Below, one piece after another: positions 34,205 to 41,203 of a stretch of 64,000 bases of DNA (positions are counted from its first letter, which is position 1; each line of letters starts with the position of its first letter). The notes below the pieces were generated by a model. It did no database searches. It worked only from the letters and a program-made list of their open reading frames with translations, and was not told the origin of the DNA. The stretch spans positions 80,044 to 144,043 of the forward strand of contig UQCF01000005.1 in assembly GCA_900539465.1 (NCBI GenBank), read 5' to 3'. Position numbers and translations under genes: made by a program. The stretch comes from an uncultured Ruminococcus sp. GTDB taxonomy: Bacteria > Bacillota > Clostridia > Oscillospirales > Acutalibacteraceae.

Positions 34205-34729
34205 TTATTTCTCTGACAGTGAGTTAACTTTGTTCATTGAATAAGAATATGCATATCCAAACATTGCATCAACAAATTCATCATTAAATTCAACAAATTC
34301 CTTACCATCCACTTTGACAACTGTCAATTCTATATCCGTGGTTTTTATGTCCGATGAATTTACAAACTCTAACAACTTTTCATCAATTTCCTTATCAGAA
34401 ATTTTTCGATCAATGCCATTCTCATATTCTTTTATTTTGTCCAAAATATATGGTGATGAGACTTCAACTGTTACTGTATAATGATTATTTCCATTATTCT
34501 TGATGTTTTTCACTTTAAAAGAAGATTTAGATTTAAGTGCTTCATAAAATATAGGAGTTTTTGCATCTGTAGATTCAACATTCCACGATTGTTCAATAAC
34601 GTTCTGCATATTAGGAATTTCCGAATTTTTTTTACTTAATAAAATTAAAATAAGTGTTATCATCAATAGCAAGATTGATAATAACATAGTAATCGCAATA
34701 ATTTTTGAACATTTTTTTGTTTTCAACAT
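34205..34729 (-). CDS. Single-pass membrane protein of unknown function
   Basis: This 174-residue protein has a basic start and a long hydrophobic segment (about residues 10-32), then a lysine-rich outside domain with a KVKNIKNNGNNHYTVTVEV strand pair that suggests a small alpha-beta (NTF2-like or DUF5105-like) fold. No motif gives a function. GAGGAAAC precedes ATG 34729. It is the first gene of a two-gene unit with the 787-residue secreted protein 16 bases downstream and shares its AT-rich composition. The pair is confined to the segment between the 208-bp repeats. Confidence 0.7.
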   Translation of the reverse strand: MLKTKKCSKIIAITMLLSILLLMITLILILLSKKNSEIPNMQNVIEQSWNVESTDAKTPIFYEALKSKSSFKVKNIKNNGNNHYTVTVEVSSPYILDKIKEYENGIDRKISDKEIDEKLLEFVNSSDIKTTDIELTVVKVDGKEFVEFNDEFVDAMFGYAYSYSMNKVNSLSEK

Positions 34730-35078
34730 TTTATTGTTTCCTCTTTATTAGCTTTTTCTTAAATCATATTTTCTACAAAATAATGAATACAACCGGAAAA
34801 CATTTCACTGCAACTTGAATTATAGAACTCTCAATATTTAAATAAATAAAAATAAGCTCACAATAATTCTGACCATTGTCGTAGTAATTGATATAGTCTT
34901 TCAAGTAACTATAATAAACTTGTCATATGAATTTGTATAAGTTGATTGCATGATTTACTTATACAAATTCATATTTTAAGCATAAAATACTAGATTTTTA
35001 TGTTAAGCGTAGTCAAAGATATAAATGAGCACTTGCAAAACAGACTTTATATTGTCTGCTGATTTTTATCATTTTATT
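34730..35078. other. AT-rich intergenic stretch with a 17-bp inverted repeat
   Basis: About 350 bases without a gene. ATATGAATTTGTATAAG (34925-34941) pairs perfectly with CTTATACAAATTCATAT (34958-34974) over a 16-nt spacer. A short hairpin CAGAC/GTCTG (35041-35058) followed by a T-rich run reads as a weak plus-strand terminator. A TATAAT on the minus strand (34824-34819) may start the two-gene unit, but no matching -35 box is clear. The stretch ends at the right 208-bp repeat. Confidence 0.6.
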
Positions 35079-35286
35079 TTTAAAAGGTGATTATCAACCG
35101 AATAAAAACTCAAGTATTGCTTTGTAAATGGTTATGAAGAAGTAGCCGATTCTCGAAACTACCTTTACCTCAACCTCCGCCGTTGCGCCGGATATAGGCT
35201 CTGTAACGGTGAGAGTTGTTTTGCCGAGCTTGTGACCGCGAACCATGATGGAGCCGCTTTCTTTGTCATACTCCGCACTCGCAATG
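35079..35286. repeat. Right copy of the perfect 208-bp direct repeat
   Basis: Identical to 31570-31777. Here it is the natural 3' end of the intact Big2 gene plus 15 bases of flank. The two copies are 3509 bp apart, start to start. Confidence 0.97.
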
Positions 35287-36164
35287 CGGCTGTTGCCCAT
35301 TGTAAGCTCAAGTGTTTCGTAGTTATATCTTGAACCGAGGGGATAAACCGCAACTTCAAACAGGGATTCCTCGCCCTTTATCATAAGAATATCATCAAGC
35401 TCAATAACCTCGGGGAGTATGCCTGAGCCGTCAACGATATTTATATCCGCAGTGGGCTTGCTTTCGTCAAGCGTCAAATACGGTATGACGAGATAAATCT
35501 CTCCCTTTTCGAGTATCTGCGTATAATCGAGAGTTTCAAGGGGTGAATAGTCACAGGTATTGATGTTGCCGAAGCCGTCCATTACAATGAGCGTGCCGTC
35601 GGGATGTGACCAGAAGTTATACTGCATAGTCTCTTGAGGGATTATATAAAAGCAGTTATCAAACAAGCCGCTGTGCTCATCGCTGTAAGTGAAAACCTCG
35701 CCGATGTCGCGCTTTTGAATGTTTGATTTTTTGATGCAGATTTCAACTTTTGCATCGGGGATTGCGGAATCAGACCTGTATTCATCCGACATATCGCCGA
35801 ATTCATTGTCAAAGGTATTGAGTATTTCTACAGATAATTTTATGCCCTTTTTGGCGGGGAAGATATCCGCACCGTCGAGATAGTCAAGATCCTCTTCGCC
35901 GGTCGAAAGAAGTTCAACGTATCCGAATAAGTTTTCGTCACTTGAAACAGAAATGTCCGCCGCGGTGCTTGCACCGCTGAGAAGCTTTGCGCTGATTTCG
36001 TAAATTGCGTCGCTGTCGGGTGTGAAGGTGAATGTTTTGGCATCTGCTCCCACTATTTCGGTGTAAGTTTTGCCGAGCTGCATTTCTTCATTTGCCGCCG
36101 AGGCAAAAACGGTGAAGGAACAGAGCATAACCGCGACCATGATGATGCTGATGATTTTTTTCAT
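35094..36164 (-). CDS. Secreted Big2-like domain protein with hydrophobic C-terminal tail
   Basis: This 356-residue protein has a signal peptide (cleaved near ASAA, residue 24), a central beta-rich part with repeated aspartate-containing strands resembling pre-peptidase C-terminal-like folds (YEISAKLLSGAS, AKVEICIKKS), and a C-terminal bacterial Ig-like (Big2) domain (IASAEYDKESGSIMVRGHKLG, TTLTVTEP). The last 20 residues (RIGYFFITIYKAILEFLFG) form an aromatic, hydrophobic helix that could hold the protein in the membrane. GAAAGGGG precedes ATG 36164, with a strong promoter at 36222-36250. The function is likely adhesive or structural. The 3' end is duplicated at 31570-31777. Confidence 0.82.
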   Translation of the reverse strand: MKKIISIIMVAVMLCSFTVFASAANEEMQLGKTYTEIVGADAKTFTFTPDSDAIYEISAKLLSGASTAADISVSSDENLFGYVELLSTGEEDLDYLDGADIFPAKKGIKLSVEILNTFDNEFGDMSDEYRSDSAIPDAKVEICIKKSNIQKRDIGEVFTYSDEHSGLFDNCFYIIPQETMQYNFWSHPDGTLIVMDGFGNINTCDYSPLETLDYTQILEKGEIYLVIPYLTLDESKPTADINIVDGSGILPEVIELDDILMIKGEESLFEVAVYPLGSRYNYETLELTMGNSRIASAEYDKESGSIMVRGHKLGKTTLTVTEPISGATAEVEVKVVSRIGYFFITIYKAILEFLFG

Positions 36165-36190
36165 ATCTTATACCCCTTTCTTTTTTAGCT

Positions 36191-36207
36191 GTTCAAATCT
36201 TTTGAAC
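36191..36207. promoter_or_regulatory. Operator-like inverted repeat in the leader of the Big2 gene
   Basis: GTTCAAA (36191-36197) and TTTGAAC (36201-36207) form a perfect 7-3-7 dyad between the predicted transcription start and the ribosome binding site. It could bind a repressor or form a small leader hairpin. Confidence 0.5.
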
Positions 36208-36221
36208 AACTTTATAATTTA

Positions 36222-36250
36222 TTTATACAATACATAGTTTCTTGTGTCAA
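36222..36250 (-). promoter_or_regulatory. Promoter of the Big2 gene
   Basis: On the minus strand a perfect TTGACA (36250-36245), a 17-bp spacer and TATAAA (36227-36222). Confidence 0.75.
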
Positions 36251-36293
36251 TATAAAATCAATATAAACTTCGGATATTTGCTCAAATTCGGCT

Positions 36294-36989
36294 TTATAAA
36301 ATAAAGCTGCTGCCGACCGCACAGCAGAGCGCCGGATATTTTTTGGGACTTATGATAAGTTTTTCGCCGTTTATAAATGTAACGTATTTGCCGTTAAAGC
36401 TTTTAAGCATATTTATATTTATCAGGTATGAGCGGTGTATTCTGAAAAAAGAAAGGTCTGCAAGCTCCTTTTCATAATATGAGATTGAAAACAGAGAATA
36501 CAGCTCTTTCGCCTGTGTATGTATTGATGTGCTTTTCTTTGCCGCCTCAATATAATAAATTTTATCTGCGGGAACAAAATCAAGCTCTTTTTTTAATCTG
36601 ATTGCCAAGTTGCCGCAAAATCGGCTTTTAAAGATATAGTTATCTATGGCTCGGCAAAGCTTTTCTGCATTTATCGGTACAGTCAATGAGGTTAAGGCGT
36701 CCACTTCAAAGGTCTTACACGCCAACGCTATTGTATCCGAAACAAAAATAAATGCTTTTTGCTTTTTATAGATATTTTTAATGCTTTGAGCTTTTTTTAG
36801 TCCGTCGGTTTGATTTTTGCGGCAGTCAAAAATAAAAATGTCGTATTCATCGGCAAAGCTTAAAATATCGTCGCGGATTTTAAAGCATCGGCAAAAAATT
36901 TGCAAGCGGCGTTTTTCACCGTATTCGCATATTGTTTCATAAACAGATTCCGACAGTTTGTTTTCACTTATACATATGGCTATTTTTAT
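36294..36989 (-). CDS. LytTR-type regulator with degenerate receiver; probable ATA start
   Basis: The C-terminal 100 residues form a LytTR DNA-binding domain (ADKIYYIEAAKKSTSIHT, FFRIHRSYLININML, ISPKKYPAL). The N-terminal half is a receiver-like domain: the phosphoacceptor is kept (IFIFDCRKN) but the usual Asp-Asp pair reads ISEN and the conserved Lys before Pro is gone (LTVPI). It is therefore likely an atypical regulator not switched by normal phosphorylation. No ATG, GTG or TTG fits: with the start at ATA 36989 the protein begins KIAICISENKL, as LytTR regulators do, and GAGGGGGG stands six bases upstream. Earlier in-frame starts (to 37121) add unrelated residues. About 231 residues, normal for the family. 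No sensor kinase is adjacent. Confidence 0.75.
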   Translation of the reverse strand: MKIAICISENKLSESVYETICEYGEKRRLQIFCRCFKIRDDILSFADEYDIFIFDCRKNQTDGLKKAQSIKNIYKKQKAFIFVSDTIALACKTFEVDALTSLTVPINAEKLCRAIDNYIFKSRFCGNLAIRLKKELDFVPADKIYYIEAAKKSTSIHTQAKELYSLFSISYYEKELADLSFFRIHRSYLININMLKSFNGKYVTFINGEKLIISPKKYPALCCAVGSSFIL

Positions 36990-37172
36990 AAAAATCCCCC
37001 CTCGGCTTTTGCTGCATATATGAGCGGTAAAAGCCCTGTTACTACTGAGTTTAGCATCTGAAAAGCACAAGTCAAGCATAAAAACCGTCAAACTGAAAAA
37101 AAGACAAATTCGTACCGCCAAAGCTCCATTTCATACCGCATAGAGCAAGACTCATTACAGATTTCAACTTTT

Positions 37173-37231
37173 CTTAACAAACCTTAAAGCTTTTAAAAAG
37201 AGTAGAAAAAACAAGCAGGCAGTGCTATACT
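37173..37231 (+). promoter_or_regulatory. Probable promoter and direct repeats of the aminoacyl-transfer operon
   Basis: TATACT (37226-37231) is a likely -10 box with no good -35. Just upstream CTTAAC (37173-37178), CTTAAA (37183-37188) and TTTAAA (37192-37197) are spaced about 10 bp, one helix turn. OmpR-type regulators usually bind such direct repeats, and the first gene of the operon is an OmpR-type regulator, so autoactivation is plausible. Confidence 0.45.
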
Positions 37232-37265
37232 GTACCGTAGTTTGATTGAGGAAAGGAGGATGAAC

Positions 37266-37973
37266 GTGAACACCGAAGCAAAAATTTTGGTTGTGGACGA
37301 TGACCCCGAAATCAGAGAACTTTTAGGCATAATATTAAAAAACAGCGGATACGAAGTGCTTAAAGCGGAGAACGGCGAGCAGGCCGTGGCTACGCTCTCA
37401 AACAACCGCGATATAGATTTGATAATCCTCGATATAATGATGCCGGAGATGTCGGGAACACAGGCTTGCAAGGTTATCCGCTCATTTTCTTCCGTACCGA
37501 TTCTGTTCCTCACCGCAAAAACAAAAGATTCGGATAAAGAAGAGGCTTTTATCGGCGGCGGCGACGATTTTCTTACAAAGCCTTTTGTTCAGCCGGACCT
37601 TTTAAGAAAAGTGAAATCACTCATACGCAGATATAAAATATATAAGGGTAAGGGCGAGAACGGTCAAAACTCCGCGGCAGTTGTGATTGACAATGTTGTT
37701 ATAGATACCGGCAGAAGAATAATTTATAAAGATAATGAAAAAGTAAAAATGACCGATAAAGAGACGGATCTTCTCATGTTCCTTATAAAAAACAGAGGAA
37801 AACCGTGGAAGATAGAGGAACTTTATGAAAACGTATGGAACGAAAAGTTCTTTCCGTCATCCTCCAACACAATAATGGTGCATATTTTGCGCCTCAGACA
37901 AAAAATAGAAAACAACCCGGCACAGCCGACAATAATAAGAACAATATACGGAAAGGGGTATCAGATTGACTGA
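37266..37973 (+). CDS. OmpR/PhoB-type response regulator
   Basis: This 235-residue protein has a receiver domain with the acidic pocket VVDDDPE, phosphoacceptor Asp in LIILDIMMPEMSG and the Lys in FLTKPF, then a winged-helix DNA-binding domain (TDKETDLLMFLIKNRGKPW, VHILRLRQKIENN, TIYGKGYQI). Start is uncertain: GGAGG at 37255-37259 best fits GTG 37266; ATG 37260 touches the site, and TTG 37242 lies before it. It overlaps the kinase gene by eight bases. As first gene of the operon with the kinase and five transfer genes, it probably controls this operon in response to envelope stress, as GraR or VirR control dlt genes (analogy). Confidence 0.93.
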   Translation: MNTEAKILVVDDDPEIRELLGIILKNSGYEVLKAENGEQAVATLSNNRDIDLIILDIMMPEMSGTQACKVIRSFSSVPILFLTAKTKDSDKEEAFIGGGDDFLTKPFVQPDLLRKVKSLIRRYKIYKGKGENGQNSAAVVIDNVVIDTGRRIIYKDNEKVKMTDKETDLLMFLIKNRGKPWKIEELYENVWNEKFFPSSSNTIMVHILRLRQKIENNPAQPTIIRTIYGKGYQID

Positions 37974-39417
37974 TAAAACATCAAAACTCAATTCCGTAAG
38001 ATTTAAAATGCTTGCCTTTGTTTTTGCCGCACTTGTTATCGGTGTTCTTGTGGTGATAGGCATAAACAAAATCACAGAGAACTATGTTTCGAATGTGTAT
38101 TTGGAAGAGGATGCCACAATCAAGCGCGATAAAGAAAATATAGAGCTTTTTAAAGAATTCGTATCGAAAAACGGCGTAGCGTCAACCGATACTGAAAAAA
38201 TATCAGAGTTTATGGACGGTAAAACCTATCTTTATATGATTATTTACAATCAGAATAACGATACGGTCATATATGAGTCCGGCTGGTGGGATGAAGAAAA
38301 CGAGGACAGCAACGACACGCAGGAGTTTTATACCGAAGAGGCAAGCGACAACACTAAAACCATTGCGGGCAAAGTCAGCAATGCTGCCGCAGATTCCGAC
38401 GAGGACGACACCGCTTCCGAAGCGGAGGCTACAACCTATGTCGGTGTGAATGAATTCCCCGTAAAGTTCAGTGACCGAACCTGCAAAGTCGCAGTGGTTG
38501 ATTTTTCGGAAGAAAAAATTATAAATACCGTTAAAGTCATATCCATAACGCTTACTGCGGCAATATTCTTCATTGTGGTGTTTATATACAGCTCGCATAT
38601 TACAAAAAGAATAAGAGAGCTCTCGGAAGAGGTTGTCAGAGTAGAAAACGCTGACATAAACAGTGCAATAAACATTAAGGGTAAGGACGAAATTGCAATG
38701 CTGGCAAAAAATGTTGACAGCATGAGAAATAAAATTATAGAGCAGATGCGTAATGAGCAGATAGTGTGGAAAGCAAACAGCGACCTTGTCACCGCCATGT
38801 CGCACGATATAAGAACGCCGCTGACGGTGCTCACGGGTTATCTGAATCTGCTCAAGCAGGGCGAATATTCCGCCAAAGAAGATATGGACGGCTATATTGA
38901 TATATGCTATGAGAAGGCAATACAGCTAAAAGAGCTTTCGGATAAGCTTTTCAGATATTTTTATGTTTTCGGCAATTCGGAGGAAAAGCTTGAAACCGAA
39001 AAATATAATGCGTCAATGCTGTTTAACCAGGTGGTGGGCGAATATGCCTTTCTGCTAAACGAAAAGGGCTATAACATAAAGCTCCCCGATATTTTGCCGG
39101 AATACAGCATTGAAACAAATGCTCTTTATTTAAACAGACTGTTCGGCAATATTTTCTCCAACATAGAAAAATATGCCGATAAATCATCACCGATAGAAAT
39201 TTCGGCAGAGTATAAAGACGAATGCTTGATTTATACCGTTCAAAACAGCATAAATCAGGATGCCGGCAAAAAAGAAAGCACTGGTATCGGGCTTCTTTCG
39301 TGCAAAAAGATTGCAAAACAAATTGGATGTTCCTTTGAAACTATTGACAAAGGGGATACTTTTAATGTAGAATTAACATTTGTGATATCAAAAGATGAAC
39401 CTGAACAGGGCTGTTGA
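37966..39417 (+). CDS. Sensor histidine kinase with acidic extracellular loop
   Basis: This 483-residue kinase has two membrane segments (about 17-34 and 193-212) around an extracellular domain of about 160 residues that includes a very acidic stretch (DSDEDDTASEAEA). A HAMP linker follows, then the H-box MSHDIRTPLTVLTGYL with the phosphorylated His, and a catalytic domain with NIFSNIEKYA and TGIGLLSCKKIA. TTG 37966 is the start, with AAAGGGG seven bases upstream, overlapping the regulator's stop. An acidic outside loop is reminiscent of kinases that sense cationic peptides or cations, such as PhoQ and ApsS; that ligand is inference. Confidence 0.93.
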   Translation: MTDKTSKLNSVRFKMLAFVFAALVIGVLVVIGINKITENYVSNVYLEEDATIKRDKENIELFKEFVSKNGVASTDTEKISEFMDGKTYLYMIIYNQNNDTVIYESGWWDEENEDSNDTQEFYTEEASDNTKTIAGKVSNAAADSDEDDTASEAEATTYVGVNEFPVKFSDRTCKVAVVDFSEEKIINTVKVISITLTAAIFFIVVFIYSSHITKRIRELSEEVVRVENADINSAINIKGKDEIAMLAKNVDSMRNKIIEQMRNEQIVWKANSDLVTAMSHDIRTPLTVLTGYLNLLKQGEYSAKEDMDGYIDICYEKAIQLKELSDKLFRYFYVFGNSEEKLETEKYNASMLFNQVVGEYAFLLNEKGYNIKLPDILPEYSIETNALYLNRLFGNIFSNIEKYADKSSPIEISAEYKDECLIYTVQNSINQDAGKKESTGIGLLSCKKIAKQIGCSFETIDKGDTFNVELTFVISKDEPEQGC

Positions 39418-39439
39418 TTTTGGAAATGGGATGTGTAGT

Positions 39440-40951
39440 ATGCAAAAAAATGTATTAGACTGGCTCGAAAGCTCAGCAAAAATTTGCCCGGATAAAGCAG
39501 TATATGAAGATGAAAACGGCAAATTGACTTTTTCGCAGGTTTTGAGCATTGCACAGTCAATAGGCACCGCGTTGGCAGAACTTGTGGGCTTCGGCGAGCC
39601 CGTCGCCGTTCTTTCCGGCAGAAACATATATACTCCGGCGGCATTTTTGGGTATTGTTTACAGCGGAGCTTTTTACGCACCTCTTGACAGTACGGTGCCG
39701 GAATACAGATTAAACAAAATTCTTTCTAATTTAAAAGCCAAATATCTTGTGACGGATCGTGAACACGAGGCTCTTGCAAAACGTCTTGATTTTGACGGAG
39801 AAATCCTCTTTATCGATGAGCTTGAAAAGACCGCTGCAGATTTTAAAAAGCTGCAAGCCATAAGAAAAAGAGCAAAATGCACAGACCCGCTCTATGTTAT
39901 ATTTACCTCCGGTTCCTCCGGCAACCCCAAAGGGGTTATCACGTCTCACGAATCGCTGATTTGCTATATTAACGCCTACTGCTCGGTTATGGGTATTGAC
40001 GAAAACGACAGGCTCGGCAATCAGTCACCGCTTGATTATATCGCGGCAATCAGGGATATTTATATTCCGCTCAAATGCCGCGCAGCGATGTATATAATCC
40101 CGAAGCAGTATTTTGCAATTCCGGTAAAGCTTTTTGACATATTAAACGAGGCTAAAATAACCTCAATCGGCTGGAGCGTTTCCGCGCTTACACTGCCGAC
40201 GGCAATGGGCGCATTTGACCACAGTGTTCCGCAGTATCTTAAAAAGGTATGCTTTTCGGGTTCGGTTATGCCGTGCAAGTGCCTGAGAGTGTGGCAGGAT
40301 AATTTACCCGATACCTTGTTCGTCAACCAGTACGGACCTACCGAGGCAACCGCTTCCTGCACATATTATGTAGTCAAAGATAAGGTGAGCGATACCGACG
40401 TTTTGCCGATAGGCGAGCCTTATGACAATTACAGTGTATTTCTTCTCTGCGAAGACGGCACGGCAGCTCCCAAGGGTGAGATAGGCGAAATTTGCGTCAG
40501 CGGACCGATACTTGCACTCGGATATTACAATGATCCGGAGCGCACAAAACAAGCGTTCATTCAAAATCCGCTTAATTCTTCTTACAGAGAGATAATATAT
40601 AAAACGGGCGACCTTGCCCTCGTTCGTGAGGACGGACTTTTGGAGTTCCACGGCAGAAAAGACAGACAGATAAAGCACCTTGGTCACCGCGTTGAGCTTG
40701 ATGAAATCGAGGATGCGGCAAAATCCATGGCAGGCGTTCACGACTGCGCCGCGCTTTATAATTTTGAAAAAGAGCAGCTTTTGCTTTGCTACACGGGCGA
40801 GAGTGAGCCTAAAGAAATTTCGGTTTATCTTCGCAAAAAAATCCCGGGATTTATGGTTCCGAGAAAGATATATAAATTGGACGAATTGCCGCGCCTTGCA
40901 AACGGCAAAACAGATATGCAATCTTTAAAATCAAATTATATAAAGAACTAA
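39440..40951 (+). CDS. DltA-like amino-acid adenylating ligase
   Basis: This 503-residue protein is a stand-alone NRPS-type adenylation domain. It shows A3 FTSGSSGNPKG, A5 NQYGPTEATAS, A7 YKTGDL, A8 GRKDRQIKHLGHRVELDEIE (20 residues, the hinge) and A10 LANGKTD with the catalytic Lys. The A4 region reads SPLDYIAAIRDIY, keeping the Asp that holds an amino group in amino-acid-activating enzymes, so an amino acid rather than a fatty acid is the expected substrate. It should load this onto the carrier protein encoded 15 bases downstream, as DltA loads D-Ala onto DltC. The pocket residues do not let me name the amino acid. Start is ATG 39440 or ATG 39431; both have only weak ribosome binding sites. 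Confidence 0.9.
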   Translation: MQKNVLDWLESSAKICPDKAVYEDENGKLTFSQVLSIAQSIGTALAELVGFGEPVAVLSGRNIYTPAAFLGIVYSGAFYAPLDSTVPEYRLNKILSNLKAKYLVTDREHEALAKRLDFDGEILFIDELEKTAADFKKLQAIRKRAKCTDPLYVIFTSGSSGNPKGVITSHESLICYINAYCSVMGIDENDRLGNQSPLDYIAAIRDIYIPLKCRAAMYIIPKQYFAIPVKLFDILNEAKITSIGWSVSALTLPTAMGAFDHSVPQYLKKVCFSGSVMPCKCLRVWQDNLPDTLFVNQYGPTEATASCTYYVVKDKVSDTDVLPIGEPYDNYSVFLLCEDGTAAPKGEIGEICVSGPILALGYYNDPERTKQAFIQNPLNSSYREIIYKTGDLALVREDGLLEFHGRKDRQIKHLGHRVELDEIEDAAKSMAGVHDCAALYNFEKEQLLLCYTGESEPKEISVYLRKKIPGFMVPRKIYKLDELPRLANGKTDMQSLKSNYIKN

Positions 40952-40966
40952 TGGGAGGAAACTAAA

Positions 40967-41200
40967 ATGAAAGACGAACTTATGGAAATTTTGACAGAAA
41001 TCAGACCCGATGTGGACTTTGAAAATGAAACATCGCTTATTGACGACGGTATCCTTGATTCTATGGACATCGTATCTCTCGTAGGTGAGCTTGACGACGC
41101 TTTTGACGTTACCGTAGGCGTAGAGAATCTTCTGCCCGAAAACTTCAATTCCGTTGACGCAATGGTAAAGCTCATTGAAAGACTTCAGGACGAGGGCTGA
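40967..41200 (+). CDS. DltC-like acyl/aminoacyl carrier protein
   Basis: This 77-residue acidic four-helix protein has the phosphopantetheine attachment site in GILDSMDIV, with S32 as the modified residue. It has the size of DltC and the sequence of a stand-alone carrier. GGGAGG precedes ATG 40967. It stands between the ligase and the decarboxylase (gap to the latter three bases), so it is probably the shuttle on which the activated amino acid sits while it is modified or passed to the membrane acyltransferase. Confidence 0.93.
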   Translation: MKDELMEILTEIRPDVDFENETSLIDDGILDSMDIVSLVGELDDAFDVTVGVENLLPENFNSVDAMVKLIERLQDEG

Positions 41201-41203
41201 AAA

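Noticed and set aside
31570..35286. Insertion sequence or composite transposon
   Set aside because: The flanking repeats are coding-gene ends without terminal inverted repeats, and no transposase or integrase lies between them.
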